This document shows positions 1 through 5,931 of a stretch of DNA of 7,465 nucleotides, one piece after another. The translations under genes and the position numbers were made by a program. Each line of letters opens with the position of its first letter. Positions within the stretch are counted from its first letter, which is position 1. The notes under the pieces were generated by a model that made no database searches, was not told the origin of the DNA, and saw nothing but the letters and a program-made list of their open reading frames with translations. Source of the stretch: Alphaproteobacteria bacterium (GTDB taxonomy: Bacteria > Pseudomonadota > Alphaproteobacteria > Micavibrionales > Micavibrionaceae); assembly GCA_030427765.1 (NCBI GenBank), contig JAUICS010000056.1, positions 1 through 7,465 of the forward strand, read 5' to 3'.

Positions 1-138
1 CGTAACGGGGCTGCTATCCATTTTTGTTTCAATGTCAAAATCTTGCCGGAAATACTGGCGCGCGACTTTTCCGGCCTCATCCGCCATATGGTTGCCAAGC
101 GTGAGGAAGTCATCATACGGCAACATATCAGATGTCAT
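1..138 (-). CDS. hisN: Histidinol-phosphate phosphatase, HisN type (partial, N-terminal 46 residues)
   Basis: The reverse strand from an ATG at 138 is open to the window edge and encodes 46 residues beginning MTSDMLPYDDFLTLGNHMAD. The segment DIETKMDSSPVT near the edge matches the N-terminal signature of the inositol-monophosphatase superfamily (K-x-D-x-SPVT, normally followed by xAD). Within this superfamily HisN dephosphorylates L-histidinol phosphate to histidinol. The family alone would also allow inositol-1-phosphatase or CysQ. The position one base after a HisC/IGPD gene argues for HisN, since it supplies the next step and the fused gene lacks the HAD phosphatase domain found in E. coli HisB. 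A ribosome site AGGGAG (147-152 on the complement) lies 8 nt before the ATG, inside the end of the upstream gene, so the two are probably translated together. The metal-binding and catalytic motifs lie outside the window. Confidence 0.83.
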   Translation of the reverse strand, partial: MTSDMLPYDDFLTLGNHMADEAGKVARQYFRQDFDIETKMDSSPVT

Positions 139-139
139 G

Positions 140-1792
140 TTATAGGCTCCCTTTTGTGGACGGTAGACTATCGCCCTCGATCGCAATGGCCTGTTTCAAT
201 GCGCGGGCGAAGCCCTTAAAACACGCCTCAACCATGTGATGTGTGTTATTGCCGGATACCTCGATATGCACGGTGGCTTTTAATTGATCGGATAGGGATT
301 TAAAGAAATGCTCAACCATATCGGTTGGCATTTCGCCGACCAAACGCTCGGGAAACTCCCCTTTGAACACCAGATACGGGCGGCCGCTTAAATCGAGTGA
401 TACATGTGCCAAAGATTCGTCCATGGGCACATGTGCGCCGTAACGGGCCACGCCGACTTTATCACCCAGGGCCTCGGACAGGGCTTGGCCAAGGGCAATG
501 GCGCAGTCCTCGATCGTATGGTGGCTATCAATCTCGATATCGCCGTCGCATTCAACTTGCATCCCTATGCCGCCGTGTTTGGCGATCTGGTCCAGCATGT
601 GATCATAAAATCCCAATCCGGTGCTGATGGACATGGGGGATGGTTTATCAAGGTTCACGGTCACCGAAATGGCCGTTTCCTTTGTAGTGCGCGTGATGGT
701 GGCAATGCGCTGCGTGGCCGCGCGGTTTGTGATGTTTCCGTTAATCACATCCATCATCATGTTCATATCATCGTCGGAGCCGATGCTTATACGGATGCAA
801 TTTTCCAGACCCGGATTATGCGACATATCACGTACAATAATTTTGTGGTCTTTCAATCGTTGTTTTACCGTCTGCGCATCCTTGAATTTTACCAATACAA
901 AATTGGCATCGGTCGGGAATGTTTTTTCGACTTCCTGACTTGTGTTCAATGCCTCAATTACACGGTCGCGGCGGGATACAATATCTTTTTGCCGTTCCTG
1001 CAACCGCTTCACATTTTTGTCCGATAAAATGGTTTTCATCGCGTGAATGGTTGGCGCGGGGATTGGGTATGGCGGAAGAACCTTACGCATCAATTCAATA
1101 ATATCTGTGCGTGCAATGGCCGCGCCGAAACGAATGCCGGCGGTCGCGTAAGCCTTTGATGTGGTACGGAAAATAAGCAGATTGTCGTGGTCTTCTATAT
1201 GAGTGCTCAGGCTTTCGGCTTCCGTATATTCTAGGTAGGTTTCATCAACTGCTACAATCGCCTTACCATCAAAATGGGCGCATAGGCCGAGTATATCATC
1301 CGCCTTCATTAAATTGCCGGTCGGATTGTTGGGGGAGCATATAAAGATGATTTTTGTGTTCTCATCCGCCGCGCTTTTTATACCGTCAACATCAAGCTGC
1401 ATGTCCGGGTTTAACGGAACCCTCTTCACATCGGTTTTGTTAATCTGTGCCGACATTCCGTACATGGCAAATGTGGGTGGGCAGACCAGAATGTTATCTT
1501 CGCCCGGTTCACAGAAACACCGGACCAGAATGTCGATGGCTTCATCCGCGCCGCGTGTGACAACAATATTCTTTGTGGCCACGCCGTATAAATTGGCGAG
1601 TGGCAAGACGACATCATCCGGTTGCTGGTTTGCGTAACGGGAATACCCTTGCACGCCGGGTACGGGTTCATACGGGCATTCATTCGCGTCTAAGAATACC
1701 ATTTCGGGGTCCGCGGCCATAAGGGACCGCGCGGAGCTATACGCCGTCATGGCAACAATATCGGGACGTGCACGTTTCAGAATTTTGGACAT
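140..1792 (-). CDS. hisCB: Fused histidinol-phosphate aminotransferase / imidazoleglycerol-phosphate dehydratase (HisC-HisB)
   Basis: This 550-residue cytosolic protein has two complete enzyme domains. Residues about 1-350 are a fold-type I PLP aminotransferase of HisC type, with SPNNPTGN at 153-160, DETY at 183-186, the Schiff-base lysine K213 in TTSKAYATAGIRFG, and a carboxylate-binding arginine in RISIG (R334). Residues about 361-550 are an IGP dehydratase, with GFYDHMLDQIAKHG, the metal-binding DSHHTIED at 422-429, EHFF, and the second SGNNTHHMVEA block from 513. The linker is only about ten residues. Each half has its family's usual length, so this is a true fusion and not a decayed gene. 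IGPD makes imidazole-acetol phosphate and HisC transaminates it to histidinol phosphate, so the domains act in series. I chose the ATG at 1792 because AGGTGG (complement of 1801-1806) lies 8 nt upstream. An in-frame GTG at 1804 would overlap that site. HisN follows after one base. Confidence 0.93.
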   Translation of the reverse strand: MSKILKRARPDIVAMTAYSSARSLMAADPEMVFLDANECPYEPVPGVQGYSRYANQQPDDVVLPLANLYGVATKNIVVTRGADEAIDILVRCFCEPGEDNILVCPPTFAMYGMSAQINKTDVKRVPLNPDMQLDVDGIKSAADENTKIIFICSPNNPTGNLMKADDILGLCAHFDGKAIVAVDETYLEYTEAESLSTHIEDHDNLLIFRTTSKAYATAGIRFGAAIARTDIIELMRKVLPPYPIPAPTIHAMKTILSDKNVKRLQERQKDIVSRRDRVIEALNTSQEVEKTFPTDANFVLVKFKDAQTVKQRLKDHKIIVRDMSHNPGLENCIRISIGSDDDMNMMMDVINGNITNRAATQRIATITRTTKETAISVTVNLDKPSPMSISTGLGFYDHMLDQIAKHGGIGMQVECDGDIEIDSHHTIEDCAIALGQALSEALGDKVGVARYGAHVPMDESLAHVSLDLSGRPYLVFKGEFPERLVGEMPTDMVEHFFKSLSDQLKATVHIEVSGNNTHHMVEACFKGFARALKQAIAIEGDSLPSTKGSL

Positions 1793-1800
1793 TTTTACTA

Positions 1801-1806
1801 CCACCT
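1801..1806 (-). promoter_or_regulatory. Ribosome binding site of hisCB
   Basis: The reverse strand reads AGGTGG 8 nt before the ATG at 1792. This site decides the start: the alternative in-frame GTG at 1804 lies inside it, so GTG initiation would need a different, poorer site. The motif lies only 18 nt after the CCA end of the upstream tRNA, so RNase processing of a joint transcript would still leave it intact. Confidence 0.6.
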
Positions 1807-1823
1807 GCGCCTGAAGGAAAAAG

Positions 1824-1898
1824 TGGTGGGCGGTACTGGGATCGAACCAGTGACCCCTTGCGTGTCGAGCAAGTGCTCTCCCGCTGAGCTAACCGCCC
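1824..1898 (-). tRNA. tRNA-Val(GAC), CCA encoded, with C at position 33
   Basis: The reverse strand folds into a complete 75-nt cloverleaf. The acceptor stem GGGCGGT/ACCGCCC is perfect (7 bp), followed by T8-A9. The D stem is GCTC/GAGC with loop AGCGGGA, and the anticodon stem is CTTGC/GCAAG. The variable loop is GGGTC, the T stem is ACTGG/CCAGT with loop TTCGATC, and A73 and an encoded CCA complete it. The seven-base anticodon loop is TCGACAC, which puts GAC at 34-36 (valine, reading GUC and GUU). A73 and A35-C36 agree with valine identity. Position 33 is C, whereas U33 is almost universal in elongator tRNAs. The gene lies 31 nt upstream of hisCB on the same strand with no terminator between them, so co-transcription is likely. 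Confidence 0.95.
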
Positions 1899-1911
1899 AC
1901 ATTTTTAGCGG

Positions 1912-1940
1912 AATATTGTGTTTTAACCACTCTGTTTCAA
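1912..1940 (-). promoter_or_regulatory. Candidate sigma70 promoter for the tRNA-Val / hisCB / hisN unit
   Basis: The reverse strand has TTGAAA (complement of 1935-1940) as a -35 element, a 17-nt spacer, and AATATT (1912-1917) as a -10 matching four of six consensus bases. Transcription would start near 1905, a few bases before the mature 5' end of the tRNA. The -35 and spacer are good but the -10 is weak. The assignment rests on position as much as on sequence. Confidence 0.4.
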
Positions 1941-2004
1941 AAAAGCAAGATTTCAGTATAAGCAGTTGCAAATAAATTCGCCTGAAGTAAAGTCATATCG
2001 ATAT

Positions 2005-2034
2005 ATGAATAAAAAACAGGTGTTTTTTATTCAT
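2005..2034. repeat. Perfect 14-bp inverted repeat with 2-nt spacer
   Basis: ATGAATAAAAAACA at 2005-2018 is the exact reverse complement of TGTTTTTTATTCAT at 2021-2034, with GG between the arms. As RNA this would be an AT-rich hairpin, with oligo-A on one arm and oligo-U on the other. As DNA it is a near-perfect 30-bp palindrome. It lacks the GC-rich stem of a standard intrinsic terminator. A weak bidirectional terminator, a regulator-binding site, or one edge of the adjoining repeat block are all possible. The ATATCGATAT palindrome at 1995-2004 adjoins it. Confidence 0.8.
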
Positions 2035-2107
2035 CCTCAATCGCCGGTACTCGCCTGCGGCTCGTTTGGCTTTCGGCCTTATGGCCGCCTCGCGGTCGCT
2101 CGGTACA
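2035..2107. repeat. GC-rich, internally repetitive non-coding block (possible dispersed repeat element)
   Basis: This is a sharply GC-rich island of about 70 nt inside an AT-rich spacer. It contains related words in direct orientation (CTCGCCTGCGGCTCG near its left end, CTCGCGGTCGCTCGG near its right end), CGGTAC at both 2045-2050 and 2101-2106, and a central hairpin CGGCC-TTAT-GGCCG at 2074-2087. No gene-like reading frame is convincing here. Such GC-rich palindromic blocks are typical of REP-like or other intergenic dispersed elements. Whether other copies exist cannot be seen from this window. Confidence 0.5.
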
Positions 2108-2135
2108 ATTTGAAAGATAATTATATCTTTCAAAT
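2108..2135. repeat. Perfect 12-bp inverted repeat with 4-nt spacer upstream of the TAXI gene
   Basis: ATTTGAAAGATA at 2108-2119 is the exact reverse complement of TATCTTTCAAAT at 2124-2135, with ATTA between. It ends 29 nt before the ATG of the TAXI gene, so it would lie in its leader or overlap its promoter. It could be a dimeric repressor operator, an mRNA hairpin, or the right-hand edge of the GC-rich element. I saw no clear -35/-10 pair around it. Confidence 0.78.
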
Positions 2136-2164
2136 CACTGGACTAACACACTGGATTGACGGAT

Positions 2165-3445
2165 ATGAAAATACAAATCCCTGAATTTATTAAAACTTAT
2201 GGTCTGATTGCCCTGATTGTGATTGCCTCATTCTGGTTCGCGTCGAAGTTTATCGAGCCGCCACCGCCAAGCAATATGACCATCGCCACCGGTTCGGACG
2301 CCGGTATGTATTATCAAGTCGCGCAGAAGTATAAGGCGGACCTCGCAGAGCAAAAAATGACGCTTAATATCATCAAAACCAAAGGATCGATGGAGAATAT
2401 CGAATTGCTCATGAAGGGGGAGGTCGATGTCGCCTTTGTTCAAAGCGGTTTGGTGAATGATGTAAATAACAAACATATCGAGGCGCTGGCCAGCCTGTAT
2501 TACGAACCGTTATGGATATTCGTAAATGTAAATAAAGGGGTTGAAAGCTTACGTGATTTGAAGGGTAAAGCCCGCCGCGTTAATGTAGGTAATTCGGGAA
2601 GCGGGACCATTAAGGTGGCGACGGATATCCTGAACGCCAACGGCATCGATAAAACCACAACATCGTTTTTAAATCTGGACGGGGAAACGGCGGCCGAGGC
2701 CGTTAAGGTTGGGCAGATTGATGCGGCATTTTTTGTCAGCGGCTTTCATTCCGGAACCGTGCAGGGTTTATTAAGACATCCCAATGTGAAGGCTTTGTCG
2801 TTACCGCGATCACGGGCCTATGCGAAGCGGTTTACCTATTTATCGCAAGTTGTGTTGCCGGAGGGCGTTATTGACCTTGAAAAAAATATACCGAATGAAG
2901 ACGTGGAAATGGTTGCGCCAGTGGCAATGCTGGTGACGCGTAATGATTTTCACAGTGCGCTGAAAACCCTGATTCTGGGCAGTGCCATGCATATTCACGA
3001 TAAATCGACCGTGTTTTCCGATACGGGGGCATTTCCGACGCTATCCTATATCGACTTTCCGGTGTCGTGGGAGGCGCGGCGATATTTCAAAAACGGGCCG
3101 AGTTTCTTACAGCAGTATTTACCGTTCTGGGTGGCGGATATGATTGCCCGTTTGACGGTTATGCTTATTCCGTTGATCGGGGTTATGATACCGCTCGCCA
3201 AAATTGCGCCGCCAACATATCAATGGCGTATCCGGTCGAAAATATACCGTTGGTATAAGGATTTGAAACAAATTGAAGATATGGCATACGCCAATGATGA
3301 CGATGCAAAGGCGCTTGCCGAGGCGCGCGACAAATTGCGCATTATTGAGAATGAAGTGAAGCAGGTGTCCATACCGCTGTCATATCATGATGAACTGTAT
3401 AACCTGCGTTTGCATATACAGATGATTCAAGAAAAGTTAAGGTAG
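2165..3445 (+). CDS. Membrane-anchored TAXI-family (TRAP-type) solute-binding protein
   Basis: This 426-residue protein has an N-terminal membrane helix (about 13-30) with no obvious signal-peptidase site, followed by a proline-rich EPPPP linker. A periplasmic binding domain (about 36-320) follows. It has the TAXI signatures TIATGSDAGMYYQVA at 39-53 and GNSGSGT at 142-148, plus paired lobes including EVDVAFVQSG and QIDAAFFVSG. A second helix lies at about 326-346, followed by a basic segment with YRWY and a roughly 80-residue helical cytoplasmic tail. Classic TAXI proteins are free periplasmic receptors that deliver carboxylates to fused TRAP permeases. This form is tethered at both ends and no permease gene is visible, so transport is uncertain and a sensing role is possible. 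I chose the ATG at 2165, with GGA 9 nt upstream, although an in-frame TTG occurs at 2156. Its stop lies 3 nt from that of the convergent MCP gene. Confidence 0.85.
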   Translation: MKIQIPEFIKTYGLIALIVIASFWFASKFIEPPPPSNMTIATGSDAGMYYQVAQKYKADLAEQKMTLNIIKTKGSMENIELLMKGEVDVAFVQSGLVNDVNNKHIEALASLYYEPLWIFVNVNKGVESLRDLKGKARRVNVGNSGSGTIKVATDILNANGIDKTTTSFLNLDGETAAEAVKVGQIDAAFFVSGFHSGTVQGLLRHPNVKALSLPRSRAYAKRFTYLSQVVLPEGVIDLEKNIPNEDVEMVAPVAMLVTRNDFHSALKTLILGSAMHIHDKSTVFSDTGAFPTLSYIDFPVSWEARRYFKNGPSFLQQYLPFWVADMIARLTVMLIPLIGVMIPLAKIAPPTYQWRIRSKIYRWYKDLKQIEDMAYANDDDAKALAEARDKLRIIENEVKQVSIPLSYHDELYNLRLHIQMIQEKLR

Positions 3446-3448
3446 ATA

Positions 3449-5134
3449 TTATCCGTCCTGTCTAACTTCGGTAATGAAATCATTCACAAGTTCGCTGAAT
3501 TCGTCGGCTTTTGTGTTCAGTTTTGCCGCTGATTCTTTAAGCGTTTCAGCTATTGCTTTACTTTCTTGTGCGGATTGATTGATACCGGCAATGCTTTTGG
3601 ATACTTCCCGTGTACCAACAGAAGCTTCCTGGGCATTTCGGCTGATTTCAACCGTTGCAGTGTTTTGCTGGTCAATTGAGCCGGAGAACAAAGCTGTTTT
3701 TTCATCGACCAACTGTATTTGTTCCAAAATTGTGGTAACTGATTTAATTGTTTCTGTCGAACTTTGTGTAATATGTTCAACTTTTGCCGCAATTTCATCC
3801 GTCATTTTATGAGTTTGTCCGGCAAGAGATTTGACTTCATTCGCAACAACAGCGAACCCCTTTCCAGCTTCGCCTGCACGGGCAGCTTCAATGGTTGCGT
3901 TTAATGCCAGAAGGTTTGTCTGTTCGGCTACGTCGTTGATGGCTTGGATAACGGCATCGATTTCACTAACTGCATTGTTCAGGTCTTCGAGCTTCTTCTG
4001 TGATGTCTCAGCAGAATTAGCACATAATTGTGCTGTTTTTGCCGTTTCAGCAACATTCTTATTTAGTTCGTTAATAGATGCTGACATTTCTTCTGAAGCG
4101 GCGGCAACGGTTCCAACGCTGGTGGATGCTTCTTCTGCAGCAGAGGAAACAGCGTTACTTTGTGTGGTTGTATTGTCGACTTTCTCTGAAATGTCCGACG
4201 ATGTTTTTAATAAGTCATCGGCAAATGTTTTTAGGTCCTCTGTAAAACCGGTGATGACGCTTTCAAACATTGTAATCGCATCACTGACTTTTTCAGCTTT
4301 TTGAAGTTTTTTGAGGCTTTCATCTTTCCGCTTTTCTTCCAAATCAATACGGCGTAGATCATTTTCCCGCATGACGGATAAGGCACTTGCCATCATTCCG
4401 AGTTCATCGGATCGGTTAAGGCTCGTTATCTGAAAATCATGCCGTCCTTCGGATAATGAAAGCATAGAGTCGATCAGTGTTTTCATAGGGGCCGATACCC
4501 GAACCTTAATGAAGTATATGATACTGCCCGTAACAACGATGGCAAATAACAGTGCAATAATTGTGCTCATGATAATATTGTTACGTGTATCGAGATTGAA
4601 GGTCGTGTTGTCCCATGACATGACCATCGCGCCAACTATGTCATTATTACTGCCGAAGGTTATAGGCGTGGCGGTTATATAGTGAGCACCTTTTGTCAAA
4701 GTGATAAGTTTGCCGCTTGATACCGCCTGTTTCATCAGGTCGGCAAGAACGTTGTTTTCGACCAGCGTCTGACGTTCGTCTTTGAAATTGACGATGGTTT
4801 CAAAGCTTGCATTCGCAATGAAAATGTTTGAAATAAGAGAGTCCTCAGCATCCGTAAATGACTTAAACGTGTTTTCAAGTGAGTCGGCTTTTTTAAAGCG
4901 GACGCCCCCACCCATTTGCGCGGCCAGAAGCTGTGCGATTTCGCTGTAACGTGCGCTGGATATTGATAGTATCTGGTTTTTCTGTGTCACGCTTTGATAG
5001 GAAATAATGGCAATGAAACCAATGGCGATTCCAAGAGATAAAATCTGGGCAATCTGAAAACCAATGGTTTTTGCATTCTTTTTTTTGCTGGATTTTGGCT
5101 GAGGACTCTGAGACATCGTAAGCGTTCTTTGCAT
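3449..5134 (-). CDS. Methyl-accepting chemotaxis protein, transmembrane, with small Cache-like sensor and HAMP
   Basis: This 561-residue chemoreceptor has a short lysine-rich cytoplasmic N-terminus. TM1 spans about 27-46, an extracytoplasmic sensor about 50-185, and TM2 about 187-209. A HAMP domain follows (about 210-262, with SAPMKTL and DELG), then a long helical signalling domain (about 285-561). The hairpin tip that contacts CheA/CheW is clear at 404-438, containing [19 protein letters not shown] and [15 protein letters not shown]. There is no C-terminal NWETF-like pentapeptide for CheR/CheB docking. The sensor ends [13 protein letters not shown], like the last strands of a Cache domain. 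The first ATG lies 3 nt after the stop of the upstream secreted sensor gene, giving one operon and likely translational coupling. Another ATG six codons later is possible, and neither has a strong ribosome site. The ligand is not predictable. CheA, CheW and other pathway genes must lie elsewhere. Confidence 0.93.
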   Translation of the reverse strand: MQRTLTMSQSPQPKSSKKKNAKTIGFQIAQILSLGIAIGFIAIISYQSVTQKNQILSISSARYSEIAQLLAAQMGGGVRFKKADSLENTFKSFTDAEDSLISNIFIANASFETIVNFKDERQTLVENNVLADLMKQAVSSGKLITLTKGAHYITATPITFGSNNDIVGAMVMSWDNTTFNLDTRNNIIMSTIIALLFAIVVTGSIIYFIKVRVSAPMKTLIDSMLSLSEGRHDFQITSLNRSDELGMMASALSVMRENDLRRIDLEEKRKDESLKKLQKAEKVSDAITMFESVITGFTEDLKTFADDLLKTSSDISEKVDNTTTQSNAVSSAAEEASTSVGTVAAASEEMSASINELNKNVAETAKTAQLCANSAETSQKKLEDLNNAVSEIDAVIQAINDVAEQTNLLALNATIEAARAGEAGKGFAVVANEVKSLAGQTHKMTDEIAAKVEHITQSSTETIKSVTTILEQIQLVDEKTALFSGSIDQQNTATVEISRNAQEASVGTREVSKSIAGINQSAQESKAIAETLKESAAKLNTKADEFSELVNDFITEVRQDG

Positions 5135-5137
5135 TTA

Positions 5138-5713
5138 TTATTGAAGCATTTCCAGATTGATTCCAACAGTCATTGCACCAATAGGGTTTCCAGTATCAGG
5201 ATTTATAATCGGCATATTAATCTGGCTTTGGAATGTTTGTGTTGATTCGTCCATTTCAACATCGCCGAGGTTAATGGTATTTTCGTGGAACGGTACTTTC
5301 CACTTGGCTTCATCGCCCTGCCAATAATCAGATGTCACGTCACTTTGGCCAACATTAAGACCTTTATTATCCATGATGAAAATTTCTGTATAAAGGCCTG
5401 CGCTTTCCTCTTTTTTTCCTTTTAGGAATTCGGAAATAGGTTTCGCAAGAACGCGGCTAATTAATTCACCATCTGTTCCAACCTCTGCGCGCCATTGTTT
5501 GTCCAATGCATCAATATCGTCCTGTGTCAGGCTTGTGTGTTCTTTGTTTTGTTCTTGAATAGCAGCCAGTATGTCTGGAGATGTAGTCCATGCCATAAGC
5601 ACATCATTTGCATGGGCATTTAGCTGGTCCGCAAATTCATTTGCCTTGGTCGGGTTTGGAAAAAGTATAATGAGTAAAACAAATAGATATGATAGCACTT
5701 TGGTATGGCGCAT
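5138..5713 (-). CDS. Secreted periplasmic Cache/PDC-like sensor protein, partner of the downstream MCP
   Basis: This 191-residue protein begins with a signal peptide (basic MRHTK, hydrophobic core 8-18, probable cleavage after TKA at 24). The mature part has an N-terminal helical region. A conserved core follows around 108-138 (YTEIFIMDNKG, then SDVTSDYWQGDEAKW), and it ends NPDTGNPIGAMTVGINLE at 171-188. These features fit a small Cache/PDC sensor fold, in which a strand-loop over a bound ligand is followed by a closing IGxxTVxI strand. No membrane anchor follows, so the protein is probably free in the periplasm. The gene is first in a two-gene operon with the MCP, 3 nt apart. That suggests it binds a ligand and signals through the MCP, by analogy with periplasmic binding proteins that act through chemoreceptors. 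The start is supported by GGAG 8 nt upstream. Exact function is not known. Confidence 0.75.
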   Translation of the reverse strand: MRHTKVLSYLFVLLIILFPNPTKANEFADQLNAHANDVLMAWTTSPDILAAIQEQNKEHTSLTQDDIDALDKQWRAEVGTDGELISRVLAKPISEFLKGKKEESAGLYTEIFIMDNKGLNVGQSDVTSDYWQGDEAKWKVPFHENTINLGDVEMDESTQTFQSQINMPIINPDTGNPIGAMTVGINLEMLQ

Positions 5714-5721
5714 GTGTCTGT

Positions 5722-5725
5722 CTCC
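5722..5725 (-). promoter_or_regulatory. Ribosome binding site of the secreted Cache-like gene
   Basis: The reverse strand reads CCGGAGAC, placing GGAG 8 nt before the ATG at 5713. This is the same spacing as for hisCB and hisN. It confirms the start that gives an intact signal peptide. Confidence 0.65.
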
Positions 5726-5733
5726 GGTATGGT

Positions 5734-5739
5734 ATTATA
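5734..5739 (-). promoter_or_regulatory. Candidate -10 element (proximal) for the Cache/MCP operon
   Basis: The reverse strand contains a perfect TATAAT at 5734-5739, which would give a start near 5727 and a leader of about 14 nt. The hexamer 17 nt upstream (ACAACG) is a poor -35, so this is the weaker of two candidates. Confidence 0.3.
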
Positions 5740-5781
5740 ATTTTGATGCAATCCCACGTTGTGTAAGGATATTCTATAAGA

Positions 5782-5790
5782 ATTATATCA
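5782..5790 (-). promoter_or_regulatory. Candidate extended -10 promoter (distal) for the Cache/MCP operon
   Basis: The reverse strand reads TGATATAAT, a TG-N-TATAAT extended -10 element that can work without a good -35. Transcription would start near 5775, giving a leader of about 60 nt. A short inverted repeat, ATTCT-ATA-AGAAT at 5771-5783, overlaps the start region and could be an operator. Confidence 0.4.
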
Positions 5791-5887
5791 GTAAACTTGG
5801 TATTCAACACGTTTTTTTTAAATCAAAGGGATACATGGGAATGTAGTTTTGTTATGTTTTTTTAGGTCATTAATGTTGCTTTCCATT

Positions 5888-5893
5888 TATAAT
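5888..5893 (+). promoter_or_regulatory. Candidate -10 element for the mscS-family gene
   Basis: A perfect TATAAT lies 38 nt before the TTG start, so transcription would begin near 5900 with a leader of about 32 nt. The hexamer at the expected -35 (GGTCAT) matches poorly. An activator or an alternative sigma factor might compensate. Confidence 0.35.
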
Positions 5894-5920
5894 GATAACT
5901 GACCGATTTACGAAAATATA

Positions 5921-5925
5921 AGGGA
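5921..5925 (+). promoter_or_regulatory. Strong ribosome binding site that sets a TTG start
   Basis: AGGGA, within AAGGGACAGG, lies 6 nt before TTG at 5932. The next in-frame ATG is at codon 13 (5968) and has no comparable site, so TTG is the favoured start of the mechanosensitive channel gene. Confidence 0.65.
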
Positions 5926-5931
5926 CAGGTT

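Noticed and set aside
404..1027. 207-residue plus-strand open frame
   Set aside because: It lies fully antisense to the hisCB gene, whose protein has unmistakable family motifs. The frame's product is rich in His/Cys and has no recognisable domain.
1793..1823. Histidine-operon attenuator or leader peptide ahead of hisCB
   Set aside because: The 31-nt gap after the tRNA has no run of His codons, no start codon and no terminator hairpin.
2005..2034. Intrinsic transcription terminator
   Set aside because: The stem is almost wholly A-T with a 2-nt spacer. No gene ends next to it, since both flanking genes diverge from this spacer.
2005..2135. Terminal inverted repeats of a single transposon
   Set aside because: The left and right palindromes are unrelated to each other, there is no transposase, and no target-site duplication is evident.
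2156..2164. TTG as an upstream start for the TAXI gene
   Set aside because: ATG at 2165 is in frame, has GGA at suitable spacing, and gives a natural N-terminus before the membrane helix.
1966..2184. 72-residue plus-strand open frame across the spacer
   Set aside because: It runs through two inverted repeats and the GC-rich repeat block, has no ribosome site, and overlaps the TAXI start in another frame.
3831..4304. 157-residue plus-strand open frame rich in Ala/Ser/Val
   Set aside because: It is the antisense shadow of the MCP signalling helices, whose heptad-like codon pattern leaves the opposite strand open.
5571..5846. 91-residue plus-strand open frame
   Set aside because: It is antisense to the signal-peptide end of the Cache-like gene and extends into its promoter. 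It has no supporting start signal or motif.
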